In this document: piece after piece, positions 46,220-55,343 of the stretch | Layout: each line of letters opens with the position of its first letter | How positions within the stretch are numbered: the first letter of the stretch is position 1 | DNA from: Flavobacteriaceae bacterium F08102 | GTDB taxonomy: Bacteria > Bacteroidota > Bacteroidia > Flavobacteriales > Flavobacteriaceae | Assembly (NCBI GenBank): GCA_023015935.1 | Contig: JALKAY010000004.1 | Coordinates: forward strand, 310,001-374,000 | Direction: 5' to 3' | DNA: 64,000 bases | Made by a program: the position numbers and the translations under genes | Notes under the pieces: model-generated | What the model saw: only the letters and a program-made list of their open reading frames with translations | What the model was told of the DNA's origin: nothing | Databases searched by the model: none

Positions 46220-47554
46220 TTAATTAAGGGGCATATCCGGGTTAAATTTCTGTACCCGAATAGGAATTTGGAAAGTGTAGTTTGAACTTCCAGGTGCCAA
46301 GGTTGCTTCTACCTCCATGGTATCAGGATTAATCCGTGTAACCGCTGGCATACGTCCTTCTTGATCTAGGCGCTTCATGTCAAACCAACGCAAGCCACTA
46401 AAAGCCAATTCACGTCTTCGTTCGTTTAACACTAATTCTAGTGCCTCAGGCCCAGAATTTGCCACCTGATCAACATAGTCAGCCGTTTTAATACGATGAC
46501 TTCGTAATTCATTCACGATATCCATGGCGTCCAAATAGTTACCCGCTCTTGCTAATAGCTCTGCCTTCGTCAATAACATTTCAGGAAACGTACTTCCAAA
46601 ATTATATCGTCCAGGAAATGAAGATCTTCCTAAGCCGTCATTATTAACAACCGTCAACAATTCATAGCGTAAATCAGTATCGTCAAAATAACTATTCAAA
46701 TCATCTGAATAAATCATAAAAGTGGGACCTGCTCCATCTACGCCTTGGCGTTGCCACAATACCTCTGGGTTAAGATCGTAATTCGGTTCCTCACCGCTTG
46801 CTGCAATATCGTTGTAATCCAACAAAGTATACGGTGCCTCCAAGGCTAAATTCGTATAAATTTCGGCATTTGTAAAATCATGCATGTACAAATAAATTCT
46901 ACTTAACAAACCATACGCTGCATATTTTGTTACACGATATCTATTGATATTGGTAAGCGGAAGCATATCGATAGCCTCTTTTACATCAACGATCATTGCA
47001 TTCAAAGTTTCCTCTAAACTCAACCGTTCTGGAGCCTTATCGGTTACATCTGTACTGGTTGGCATAGGCAAACCGTAATCACTTGCTGCAGTAGCTGGAT
47101 CGTACGCTTTGGCAAAAACTGTCAACAAGTCTAAATAAATATTGGCGCGGGTTACTAACGCTTCTGCCAAAATGCTATTCTTTTCTTCTACGGTACCATT
47201 GTTAGCATCTACAACACCATTAATAATCACATTGGTGTTGTAAATACTGCGGTACAACGGCCCCCAAACATCAGGATTTACTTTTTCATTTGTATTGAGT
47301 ATTGGTCGCCAGAAATACCCATTTGCCTTTGATGATTGATTGACCACATCAATACTATTGACTACGTCATCCGTAAAATCAATAAGGTTAATTGGAACTG
47401 TTTGAATTAGGGTTGGTGAATTTAAGATAGCCTCATAATCAGCAACATTTTCAGGAAGAATAATTCCCTTTGGAACTACCTCTAGGAACTCTTCATCACA
47501 TGAATAAAATGAACCTACAAAAGCAAAAACTATGTATATATATATTTTTTTCAT
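46220..47554 (-). CDS. SusD/RagB-like lipoprotein (locus B)
   Basis: The 444-residue protein has a lipoprotein signal (VFAFVGSFYSC) and SusD features: ILAEALVTRANIYLDLLTVF, MLLTKAELLARAGNYLDAMDIVNELRSHR in segments, and RRELAFSGLRWFDMKRL near the C-terminus. It is shorter than the locus A homologue. It lies 10 bp after the susC-like gene and pairs with it for substrate capture at the cell surface. Confidence 0.93.
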   Translation of the reverse strand: MKKIYIYIVFAFVGSFYSCDEEFLEVVPKGIILPENVADYEAILNSPTLIQTVPINLIDFTDDVVNSIDVVNQSSKANGYFWRPILNTNEKVNPDVWGPLYRSIYNTNVIINGVVDANNGTVEEKNSILAEALVTRANIYLDLLTVFAKAYDPATAASDYGLPMPTSTDVTDKAPERLSLEETLNAMIVDVKEAIDMLPLTNINRYRVTKYAAYGLLSRIYLYMHDFTNAEIYTNLALEAPYTLLDYNDIAASGEEPNYDLNPEVLWQRQGVDGAGPTFMIYSDDLNSYFDDTDLRYELLTVVNNDGLGRSSFPGRYNFGSTFPEMLLTKAELLARAGNYLDAMDIVNELRSHRIKTADYVDQVANSGPEALELVLNERRRELAFSGLRWFDMKRLDQEGRMPAVTRINPDTMEVEATLAPGSSNYTFQIPIRVQKFNPDMPLN

Positions 47555-47564
47555 AATGCAAATT

Positions 47565-50500
47565 TTAGAAATTAGTAGAAAAGGTTAAACTAAAGAGTGG
47601 CTGCGTTTCCAAGGTACGTACTCCTGTATTAGGATTAATAGCATTTGGATCGATATCATTGCCACTAAACGTATATTTAAACACATTCTGTGCTTGAAAT
47701 CGCAATTGAGAATTGCGTAACCCTAAGTGTTTATCCAATGGTTTTAAATGATACGTTAAAACAACATCTCTTAATCGGATATGATCTGCCTTACGCACAA
47801 AACGATTCGCATATGTATACCCATAACGTGCATACGATTGATAATACCCTGGAGCTACACTGCTTCCTGGAGCAAATCCTGGGATAATGGTCGTATTTTC
47901 ATCCCCAGGTGCTCTCCAAAAATTGGATGCCCCTTTTAAGGGATTATTTGCATAAAAACTTACCCCATTAGGATCTGGTTGTTCTACCCGCATCACATGT
48001 CCACCGTAATACATAAAAAGTACTGATAAGTCGAAATTACCAACGGTAACCTGGTTGTTTAATCCCAAGACATATTTCGGTGTAGTGGTACCATTATAAA
48101 TTAAATCCTCTAATTCAACATCCACTTGTTGATTTCCATAGAAGGCCAACACATTTTCATTTCCTTCTTTATCGTATACAAAAGGCTGCCCCAGTTCATT
48201 GAGTCCGCCATAATTATAGCTATACATTGCTCCTATCGGCTTTCCTTTTACCGCGTTCGAATTACTTACAACCCCTTCAGAATTTGTATATTCTGAAGCT
48301 TTTACAGCAAGTACCTCGTTTTTATTAAAACTTGCCGTGATTTGTGAATTCCATTGAAAATTAGCTTTACTAATATTCAAGCTATTAAACAACACTTCAA
48401 AACCTCTGTTTTCAATAGAAGCGGTATTGGCATTATAATTATTAAAACCTGTAGTAGGATCTGCATCAAACTGACCAAAAACGTCGGTGGTTTTCTTGAG
48501 ATACCAATCTATAGATCCTGAAATTCGGCGATTAAACATTCCATAATCTAACCCAACATTATAATTATTTGTTGTCTCCCAGCGTAAGGACTGATTTTCT
48601 GGTGTGAGTACATCGTTGTATTCTAATGGAGTATTTAGCGTCGTGTTTAATCCGCTTTGTAAAATTAGAAATGCGCCATTGTTACTAGAAGGAATATTCC
48701 CATTAAATCCAGTAGCTGCTCTAAGTTGTAATTGATTAATCCATCCCATGGAACTAATAAAATCTTCTTTATCCATACGCCAGCTCACCCCTGCTGACCA
48801 TAAAGGTTTGTTTTTATATTTTGGATCGGCTCCAAAAAGATTACTCTTATCAATTCTAAAACTTCCTGTGGCAATATATTTTTCATTAAAAATATAGGTT
48901 CCTTGTCCGTAATACGATTGAAATCTTCGATCCGTCTCGGTTTGATTAAAATAATCAGTGCTATTGAACCTTAAATTAGGAAATGAAAATCCACTAAATG
49001 GAGATCTTGGTCGCGCATTTAAAACGCCTAGATTAATGGGCTTGGTGATTAAGGTTTCTCCATCATATCCAAAATACGAGGTTAAATTCCCAACCACCGA
49101 AGTTCGTCGCTGTTCAACACCTAAAATACCTGAGAAATCATGTTTCCCATCCTCAAATTTACGCGCTAAATTTAGCTGACCACGTACCGTATAATTGGTT
49201 AATTTTTGATTCGTTTTTCTCAACACATCACCCGCAGGTAAATTTGTAAACATCGCTTGACCAGTACTAGGATCTTGAGTGGCAGATGCCGCTAATAAGG
49301 TACGTATCGCATAACTATCCTCTAATTGCAATTGATCAATAATTTGGTTTTGATCTTCGTAACTTCCGCCTATATCCATATTTAACCAATCGGTAATTTT
49401 TGTGTTTAATCGCGCTTGAAAACGTACAGACGATCCTTTTGTTGTATTGGTATTACTGTGTAATTCACGGTAAGGATAATACGCTAGATCTGGTAAACCT
49501 TGTGCTTGATATGCGGCATTATCTGCATCATTTACACTAAAGAAATCCTTTTGTGGATTTAATTTTACGGGTAAGGCTACACCGTCATCATCAACCAATC
49601 GTTCATAAGGGAAGAAATCACTTAATAATGGAATGTTACCACTCTGATTACTAGAATACGTATAAGTCCCCTTCGTATCTAAACTAAAACGATCTGAAAT
49701 TTTAAAAGTATTCGCGATATTCAAACTAACCTGCTTTATCTCTGATCTTTGTTCTACCGGCGTTTCATTGATAAAATTTAAGCCCAATATATACGTACTT
49801 TTATCACTTCCACCACTCATATCAAAATTGATATTTCGCGTTTCTCTATGTTGATAAAAGAGGCGTTCATAATCTTTCTGATTATCATAAGACCCTAGTG
49901 CTGCCAGTTGCGCATCCACTTCTTCTGAGGTTAACAACGGGAAAGAAGCCCATGATTCAGTTTCACCAAACATAATCTGCTGAACGGGATTCGTTTCGTA
50001 AATACCTAAAAGAAACAGAAAAGAATTTGGTTGCGCAATTTCAAATTCAGCTCTTTGTAATTCAACAACTTCCTGAGCATCCGCATAATTTAAATACCCA
50101 AAGTCAGGTTTATTTTGAAAGGCATACGTACTTCTAAAATTGAATACAGGCTTCCCAGATTTACCGCGTTTGGTTTCTACAACAATCACCCCATTAGAGG
50201 CTCTCACCCCATAAATAGAAGCTGCCGCCGCATCACGTAACACATTTACAGAAACGATGTCATTAGGATTAATTGTTCGTAAATCTATTTCCGTTGGAAA
50301 GCCATCTAAAACAATTAATGGTTTTTTAACCGCGTCGAAGGTAGAAACCCCTCTAATAGTTAACTCTCCCGTTTGTGGATTATAAACAAGTCCTGGTATC
50401 TTCCCTTCTAGACTTTCTAAAAAATCTCCACTCACTGACTCACGTTGTTTGTATTGTTTTTCAGTAACCCCAGAAACTGCCCCTGTCATTTGATCTTTTT

Positions 50501-51164
50501 CAATCCGTTGATATCCTGTGGAAACTAACACTACTTCTTGCAACGCACTTATATCTTCTTTTAACGCAATAGAAATAGCATCGGTATTCACCACCTTAAC
50601 CGTTTGTGTAACAAAACCTACGTACGAAAAAGAAAGTACGTCGCCAATCTTCGCCGCAAGTTCAAACCTCCCTTGAAAATCAGTCTCCACCCCTGTGCTA
50701 GTTCCTTTAATGAGTACGGTTACACCGGGTAATGGACTTCCATTATTATCTACCACTTTTCCTTTTATACGCTGTTGATTATCCGTAGGATTCGTTGAGA
50801 TTTTTTGTGTTACTACAATAGTAAATTCATCATTAAATGTGACATTATACTGCGCTTGTGACAAGATAGAATTTAACAATTTACTGATTTTTACCGTCCC
50901 TTTTTTTAAAGTTACTTTTGGAGAATTAGCAAATAAGTCTTCTTGATATATAAAGGAATAGTCGGTCTGTTTTTTAATCAGCTGAAAAACTTCATTTATT
51001 GATATGGTTTTATCACTATCAATAATAATCTTATCCTTTTGGGAAAACATATTGGTAGGAACAAAACTAAATACTGAAGTATAAAATAGTAGAAGAAAAA
51101 TTTTCATAAGATTAGAAAGGATTCCTTTTTTAAAAAAAAGAAATCGAGTTAAATTAATTTCCAT
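47565..51164 (-). CDS. SusC/RagA TonB-dependent transporter with STN domain (locus B)
   Basis: The 1199-residue protein has a leader (ending FVPTNMFSQ), STN domain (about 50-120, INEVFQLIKKQTDYSFIYQ), carboxypeptidase-regulatory-like domain (GKVVDNNGSPLPGVTVLIKG), a plug with VSTGYQRIEKDQMTGAVSGV and PLIVLDGFPTEI, and a barrel ending FSTNF. It signals through FecR in the same way as the locus A transporter but is clearly diverged from it, so a different ligand is likely. Confidence 0.95.
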   Translation of the reverse strand: MEINLTRFLFFKKGILSNLMKIFLLLFYTSVFSFVPTNMFSQKDKIIIDSDKTISINEVFQLIKKQTDYSFIYQEDLFANSPKVTLKKGTVKISKLLNSILSQAQYNVTFNDEFTIVVTQKISTNPTDNQQRIKGKVVDNNGSPLPGVTVLIKGTSTGVETDFQGRFELAAKIGDVLSFSYVGFVTQTVKVVNTDAISIALKEDISALQEVVLVSTGYQRIEKDQMTGAVSGVTEKQYKQRESVSGDFLESLEGKIPGLVYNPQTGELTIRGVSTFDAVKKPLIVLDGFPTEIDLRTINPNDIVSVNVLRDAAAASIYGVRASNGVIVVETKRGKSGKPVFNFRSTYAFQNKPDFGYLNYADAQEVVELQRAEFEIAQPNSFLFLLGIYETNPVQQIMFGETESWASFPLLTSEEVDAQLAALGSYDNQKDYERLFYQHRETRNINFDMSGGSDKSTYILGLNFINETPVEQRSEIKQVSLNIANTFKISDRFSLDTKGTYTYSSNQSGNIPLLSDFFPYERLVDDDGVALPVKLNPQKDFFSVNDADNAAYQAQGLPDLAYYPYRELHSNTNTTKGSSVRFQARLNTKITDWLNMDIGGSYEDQNQIIDQLQLEDSYAIRTLLAASATQDPSTGQAMFTNLPAGDVLRKTNQKLTNYTVRGQLNLARKFEDGKHDFSGILGVEQRRTSVVGNLTSYFGYDGETLITKPINLGVLNARPRSPFSGFSFPNLRFNSTDYFNQTETDRRFQSYYGQGTYIFNEKYIATGSFRIDKSNLFGADPKYKNKPLWSAGVSWRMDKEDFISSMGWINQLQLRAATGFNGNIPSSNNGAFLILQSGLNTTLNTPLEYNDVLTPENQSLRWETTNNYNVGLDYGMFNRRISGSIDWYLKKTTDVFGQFDADPTTGFNNYNANTASIENRGFEVLFNSLNISKANFQWNSQITASFNKNEVLAVKASEYTNSEGVVSNSNAVKGKPIGAMYSYNYGGLNELGQPFVYDKEGNENVLAFYGNQQVDVELEDLIYNGTTTPKYVLGLNNQVTVGNFDLSVLFMYYGGHVMRVEQPDPNGVSFYANNPLKGASNFWRAPGDENTTIIPGFAPGSSVAPGYYQSYARYGYTYANRFVRKADHIRLRDVVLTYHLKPLDKHLGLRNSQLRFQAQNVFKYTFSGNDIDPNAINPNTGVRTLETQPLFSLTFSTNF

Positions 51165-51213
51165 AAATTAGCATTTTAGTTAGTTGAAAAAATTTTTAAT
51201 TAATTAGAATTCA

Positions 51214-51261
51214 AAGAGGCTTGAAGTATTATTCTTTAGACGGTATAAACTTCAGCCTCTT
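51214..51261 (-). other. Hairpin between fecR-like and susC-like genes (locus B)
   Basis: AAGAGGCTTGAAGT and ACTTCAGCCTCTT (51214-51227 and 51249-51261) pair over 13 bp with a one-base bulge, 6 bp after the FecR stop. It takes the same position as the hairpin at 41165-41202 with unrelated sequence. Confidence 0.68.
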
Positions 51262-51267
51262 CTTTTT

Positions 51268-52437
51268 TTATTTTACAATAATTTGGTTATCTCTTATCTC
51301 ATAGGCATTTATAAAATGTGTATTCTTAATGGTTAATAAAATGTGTTCAATATTTTGATTCTTTCGAAATACACCGATAAATTTGATGTCTTCCAAATCC
51401 TTATTCTCAAAAATGATGTCAATATTATACCAGCGTGACATGGCTGACATAATTTCTTTTAAGGTCTTACCTTTAAAACTAAAAGTTCCATCTCGCCACG
51501 AAATTTCATCATAAACATCACCTACAGATCGAACTTCAATCTCATCGCGATCAGTAGAAATTACAGCTTGGTGACTTGGTGAAAGAATAGTTTCATGGTG
51601 TTCGGTGCGAATTTCAACTTTTCCTTCCACCAGTGTAGTGTATATAGACCTTTCCCCCTTGTATGCCTTAATATTAAATTCAGTACCTAAAACCTCCACG
51701 GTTTGTTGCGGTGAGATTACTTTAAATTTAGCTCCATCATGTTCTGTACTTGGCGACACTTCAAAATAGGCTTCACCATATAATAATTCAACAATACGAT
51801 CCTCTCCAGATATAAAACGTTCAGGATATTTAAGTTTAGATTCTGAATTTAACCAGACATTCGTCCCATCTGGTAATTGGACTTTAAACAATCCACTTCG
51901 CGGAATGGACAAATAATTATAGGTTATATTTGCTCTTTGCGTGGCCATTTCACCTTTTGACTTGTATACAATCTCTTCTCCATTACTGGTAACTGATTCA
52001 TTTTGAAATGTTTTTCCTTTTCCTAAAACAACCGTAGATCCATCCCCTAATGTTAAGGTAGCCTTGGGAGATCCTATTTCGATATGATTGTTAAACTCAT
52101 TGGAGACTGAATTGTTAGTCCGATCTTTCTTTGGCAGTAGGATAGACAAGCTAACTAACAGTACAATAGACGCAGCAACGGCATATTTCAACACGGGCGA
52201 TTTAAAGCGCTTTTTCGGAGGGTTAATCGTTGCTTTAACCCTTTCTAAGGAGGCTTTATGATCAATAGCTACCTTCGTATTTACTAAATACTTTAGCTCA
52301 ATAAATTCTTCGAAATACGCCTGATTTCCTTCATCCTTTAACCACTCTTTTAAAAGGAAAATTTCCTTTTCAGAAATGGTATCTTCCAAATAATTTAAAA
52401 TGATCTGATCTATCTTATTTTTGATCATATTTAACAA
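51268..52437 (-). CDS. FecR-family anti-sigma factor (locus B)
   Basis: The 389-residue protein has a cytoplasmic N-terminal region, one membrane helix (about 80-100, YAVAASIVLLVSLSILL), the FecR domain (GSTVVLGKG, GLFKVQLPDGTNVWLNSESKL, YFEVSPS) and a DUF4974-like C-terminus (KEIMSAMSRWYNIDIIFENKD in parts). It is divergent from the ECF sigma gene at 52532 by 94 bp. Confidence 0.93.
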   Translation of the reverse strand: MLNMIKNKIDQIILNYLEDTISEKEIFLLKEWLKDEGNQAYFEEFIELKYLVNTKVAIDHKASLERVKATINPPKKRFKSPVLKYAVAASIVLLVSLSILLPKKDRTNNSVSNEFNNHIEIGSPKATLTLGDGSTVVLGKGKTFQNESVTSNGEEIVYKSKGEMATQRANITYNYLSIPRSGLFKVQLPDGTNVWLNSESKLKYPERFISGEDRIVELLYGEAYFEVSPSTEHDGAKFKVISPQQTVEVLGTEFNIKAYKGERSIYTTLVEGKVEIRTEHHETILSPSHQAVISTDRDEIEVRSVGDVYDEISWRDGTFSFKGKTLKEIMSAMSRWYNIDIIFENKDLEDIKFIGVFRKNQNIEHILLTIKNTHFINAYEIRDNQIIVK

Positions 52438-52473
52438 TGTTTCTTTCTAAGTCGCAAATAATTTGAAAACCCC

Positions 52474-52505
52474 TTGACAATATTTAATATTTTATTCTAA
52501 GTTTG
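52474..52505 (+). promoter_or_regulatory. Bacteroidota-type promoter of ECF sigma gene B
   Basis: A -33 TTG (52474-52476) and a perfect -7 box TAAGTTTG (52498-52505) are 21 bp apart. The predicted start near 52511 gives a leader of about 20 nt to the GTG at 52532. Confidence 0.7.
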
Positions 52506-52531
52506 AAAAAAATTAATTCGATACACAGAAA

Positions 52532-53089
52532 GTGAGTAGTAAAAAAAATACACTCGATTTTACGCTAGCGTCTCTAAAAAAAGGGGATCAACAGGTATTT
52601 GAAAAGCTATACACCGAATTTTACACCAAATTATACACCTATGCACTTAATTATATTTCTGATATTGAAACCATAGAGGATATTGTTCAGGATACGTTTA
52701 TTGGACTGTGGATCAATCGAAAAAAACTCAATATTACAACGTCCTTGAAAAGTTATTTATATAGAATTGTCTATCATAAATTGATGGATTATTATAGATA
52801 TACCAAGAAAAAGGATATGATGCTCATGACGTATAAACATAAAGCACTCACTAATGTGATGGATAATTTCAACAATAATGAAGCTTATTTGACGGAGCGC
52901 TTACAAAAATTAGAGAGCTGTATAGAAACACTTCCCGATCGATGTAAAGAAGTATTCATTGCTAAGAAAATAACAAATTTAAAATACACAGAAGTTTCCG
53001 AACAGTTTAAAATTTCAATCAAAACAGTTGAAGGGCATGTAACGAGAGCCTTCACATTGATCAAAGATTGTATGAAACCGATTAGGTAA
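52532..53089 (+). CDS. ECF sigma-70 factor (locus B)
   Basis: The 185-residue protein has region 2 (FEKLYTEFYTKLYTYALNY, DIETIEDIVQDTFIGLWINR) and region 4 (LPDRCKEVFIAKKITNLKYTEVSEQF, ISIKTVEGHVTRAF). GTG at 52532 is the only plausible start; no in-frame ATG lies upstream before a stop. It should activate susC/susD of locus B once released by the FecR protein. Confidence 0.92.
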   Translation: MSSKKNTLDFTLASLKKGDQQVFEKLYTEFYTKLYTYALNYISDIETIEDIVQDTFIGLWINRKKLNITTSLKSYLYRIVYHKLMDYYRYTKKKDMMLMTYKHKALTNVMDNFNNNEAYLTERLQKLESCIETLPDRCKEVFIAKKITNLKYTEVSEQFKISIKTVEGHVTRAFTLIKDCMKPIR

Positions 53090-53237
53090 TTTTACGAGTG
53101 AAATATTAAGCCGATTTTGAGATTCATTCTTTCTATAATGTATTTTCCAGCATCGCGTAATCACCTGAAAACAAGGTTAAATCATATACCTCCTTTAGAT
53201 TTGTTTAATGAATAGTTTGTACTTTTCATTAATAAAA

Positions 53238-53372
53238 AAAGAGCGGGGTGAACTATCTAATCCTCTAGAGATACGCTCTAAAGTTCGTATTAGTCCCCAC
53301 TCTTTCTAACCAGGCTACAAGGACCAAATAGAATATCAGTTCAACCTAGTAAAGGTATTAGTCAAAGTAGCC
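53238..53372 (+). ncRNA. Candidate IS110 bridge RNA
   Basis: Two nested hairpins fill the space just before the IS110 transposase. Hairpin 1 pairs AAAGAGCGGGG (53238-53248) with CCCCACTCTTT (53295-53305, one mismatch), continues with GAAC/GTTC (53250-53253/53283-53286) and holds an inner stem TAGAG/CTCTA (53266-53270/53276-53280). Hairpin 2 pairs GGCTAC (53313-53318) with GTAGCC (53367-53372) around a 48-nt internal loop. IS110-group elements are known to encode a bridge RNA here, with target- and donor-binding loops. The guide segments were not assigned. Confidence 0.55.
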
Positions 53373-53391
53373 ATTAATAAGTTATAAAATT

Positions 53392-54387
53392 ATGAAATTT
53401 AATGACACAGTTGGCATTGACGTTAGTAAATTAACACTTGATGTTTGTATCCACTCAACCCAATTACATGATGTTTTTGAAAACTCTAAAAAAGGGATTA
53501 AGCAAATGATTAAATGGATACTTAAAAACAGTAACCATCCGATAGATCAGATATTGTTTGTATTTGAACATACAGGTTTATATTCTGAATTAATTACTGA
53601 TATACTTTCCCAAGAAGGTATTCTTTTTACGGTTGTTTCTGGATTAGAGATTAAAAGATCCTTAGGATTAGTTAGAGGAAAAGATGACAAAGCTGATGCC
53701 TTTAATATAGCACTGTATGGTTATCGTTTAAGAGATGAAATTACACCATGTAAAGCACCCAGTGAATCTATAAAAAAAATCAAAAAGTTGTTATCTCTAA
53801 GAGATCGCTTTGTTCGTCAAAGAGCAGGATATAAGTCTTCTTTAAAAGAACAAAAAGCAATTGTTAAACACAAAGATTATAAGTTGTTGTTAGACGTTCA
53901 GGTCAAGGCTATTTCCTTTTTAACCAAACAAATCAGTCTTATTGAAAATGAATTGGATCAAGTATTAAAGGAGAATGAAGAATTGGATAAATTGCCCCAA
54001 TTAATTACCAGCATAAAAGGAATTGGGAAACAAACTTCTTTATTTTTGATAGCTTATACAGAAGGTTTTACCAAATTTAAAAGTGCACGAAAGTTTGCAT
54101 CATATTGTGGGGTTGCTCCTTTTCCAAACCGTTCTGGAACTAGTATTCGAGGAAAAACTAAAGTTAGCAATCTAGCAAATAAAAAAATTAAAAGCCTGTT
54201 AGATATGTGTGCGAAAACGGCTATTCAATCAAATTTGGAAATGAAAATATACTATGATAGAAAAGTTGAACTAGGAAAACCTAAAATGTCAGTTATCAAT
54301 GTTGTTAGGAACAAATTATTGACTAGAATTTTTGCAGTTGTTAAACGACAAACTCCTTTTGTAGATATAAAAAAGTACGCTGCATAA
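53392..54387 (+). CDS. IS110-family transposase (DEDD plus Tnp_20 domains)
   Basis: The 331-residue recombinase has the N-terminal RuvC-like DEDD domain with TVGIDVSKLTLDVCI (Asp), FVFEHTGLYS (Glu) and the KDDKADAFN motif (Asp, Asp). A coiled-coil linker (about 120-200) follows, then the C-terminal Tnp_20 domain LITSIKGIGKQTSLFLIAY, FASYCGVAPFPNRSGTSIRGK, which holds the catalytic serine. The frame is intact and of normal length, so the element may still be active. Confidence 0.94.
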   Translation: MKFNDTVGIDVSKLTLDVCIHSTQLHDVFENSKKGIKQMIKWILKNSNHPIDQILFVFEHTGLYSELITDILSQEGILFTVVSGLEIKRSLGLVRGKDDKADAFNIALYGYRLRDEITPCKAPSESIKKIKKLLSLRDRFVRQRAGYKSSLKEQKAIVKHKDYKLLLDVQVKAISFLTKQISLIENELDQVLKENEELDKLPQLITSIKGIGKQTSLFLIAYTEGFTKFKSARKFASYCGVAPFPNRSGTSIRGKTKVSNLANKKIKSLLDMCAKTAIQSNLEMKIYYDRKVELGKPKMSVINVVRNKLLTRIFAVVKRQTPFVDIKKYAA

Positions 54388-54546
54388 AAAAAATATAATT
54401 TAACTTGGTTTAATCATAGAATACGAACTAACTAAATATCAATTTTTTACAAAAATAATTATCTGTCTGGACAATTACTCGCAATAAAAAAGAACTACTT
54501 AAAAGGTTCCATAAAGGAAAATATTTTTACGTATCCTTAGAAAATA

Positions 54547-54583
54547 AAAACCCAACTTAATCTGTAAAGAAAAAGTTGGGTTA
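54547..54583 (-). terminator. Terminator downstream of SusD-like fragment
   Basis: The stem AACCCAACTT/AAGTTGGGTT (54549-54558 and 54573-54582) is followed on the minus strand by T-rich sequence, 25 bp after the stop of the SusD-like fragment. It is probably the original end of a third sus operon. Confidence 0.8.
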
Positions 54584-54607
54584 TTACATACATTTTTTAA
54601 ATTTTTA

Positions 54608-55039
54608 TTATGGATTTTGAATGAGTAAAGTATTCCCTAATAAAGCATTATTTGGAATTGGGAAAATCAATTTATTATCTGAAGTAATTGTTGGTTTAAC
54701 AAAACTTGCATCAATATCTCCTAATTGATCATAACGAACCAAATCAAACCAATTTTCACCAGTTTCGCAATAAAGTTCGAGAGATTTTTCCAAGCGAATA
54801 TCTTCCAACAAGGTCGCTTTATCTACGAAACTTTTTAAAGGAACACCTGCTCTAAATCTAATATCATTTAATTTGTCTAATGCATCTGTCATACTTCCTC
54901 CGGGACATCTAGGTATCAAGTTCACTTCTAAAATCTTTTCGATACCGCGATTACGGAGTTGTTCTAAAAAGCTAGTGAGTTCTGAACCGTTTTTAAATTG
55001 CTCTAAACAGTTTTCGTTTAATAAACCTTCTGATTTCAT
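54608..55039 (-). pseudogene. Chimeric ORF: IS256-like transposase start fused to SusD C-terminus
   Basis: Residues 1-39 (MKSEGLLNENCLEQF, then KNGSELTSFLEQLRNRGIEKILE) look like the start of Bacteroidota IS256-family transposases, which continue EGELDAHLGY. Here GAAGTGAACTTGAT gives VNLI, and restoring one G would give the expected GELD frame. From about residue 52 (MTDALDKLNDIRFRAGVPL) to the end (LIFPIPNNALLGNTLLIQNP) it is the C-terminal part of a SusD protein, with ENWFDLVRYDQL. Neither parent is complete. It is best read as a deletion scar after insertion of an IS256 element in a susD gene. Expression as a stable protein is unlikely. Confidence 0.7.
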
Positions 55040-55062
55040 AAATATGTAAAATTTAAATTAAT

Positions 55063-55100
55063 AAAAAAACTCAGGAATATATTCAATCCTGAGTTTTTTT
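55063..55100. terminator. Bidirectional hairpin, same stem as at 33985
   Basis: AAAAAACTCAGGA/TCCTGAGTTTTTT (55063-55075 and 55087-55100). The stem sequence equals that at 33990-34017 although the loop and flanks differ. It can end transcription of the ABC operon at 55344-62033. Confidence 0.8.
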
Positions 55101-55343
55101 GGAACTTACACAGCTTATGAGAGGCTGCCAATCTAAAACTTGAACCTCTAACTTTATTTTAAAAACAGGGCTCAACATTAAACGTTGAGCCTTGAAAACA
55201 TAGTCACACTTTGTGGGACAGTGTAAATTTATGTCAACACAATAAAGAATTAATTTCTTCACCTCTTGAAAATGATATGCTAGCCTAGTTTAAAACATAA
55301 TTTACTTTTAATACTTTCATCTACGGCATACATTAAAACTCAA
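55101..55343. other. Gap with possible IS256 end remnant
   Basis: No gene is visible. A stretch near 55200-55245, read on the minus strand, contains TTGACATAAATTTACACTGT and then CCCACAAAGTGTGAC, which resembles IS256-family ends and promoter regions and may belong to the chimeric scar next to it. A short inverted repeat GGCTCAACATTAAACGTTGAGCC (in two halves, 55169-55191) is also present. Confidence 0.4.

Larger units (their letters stand above)
53238..54387 (+). mobile_element. IS110-family insertion sequence (outer ends not resolved)
   Basis: The element contains the candidate bridge RNA and the transposase. IS110 elements lack terminal inverted repeats, so the true ends cannot be fixed by eye. 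The left end probably lies between 53090 and 53238 and the right end between 54388 and about 54540. Confidence 0.7.
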
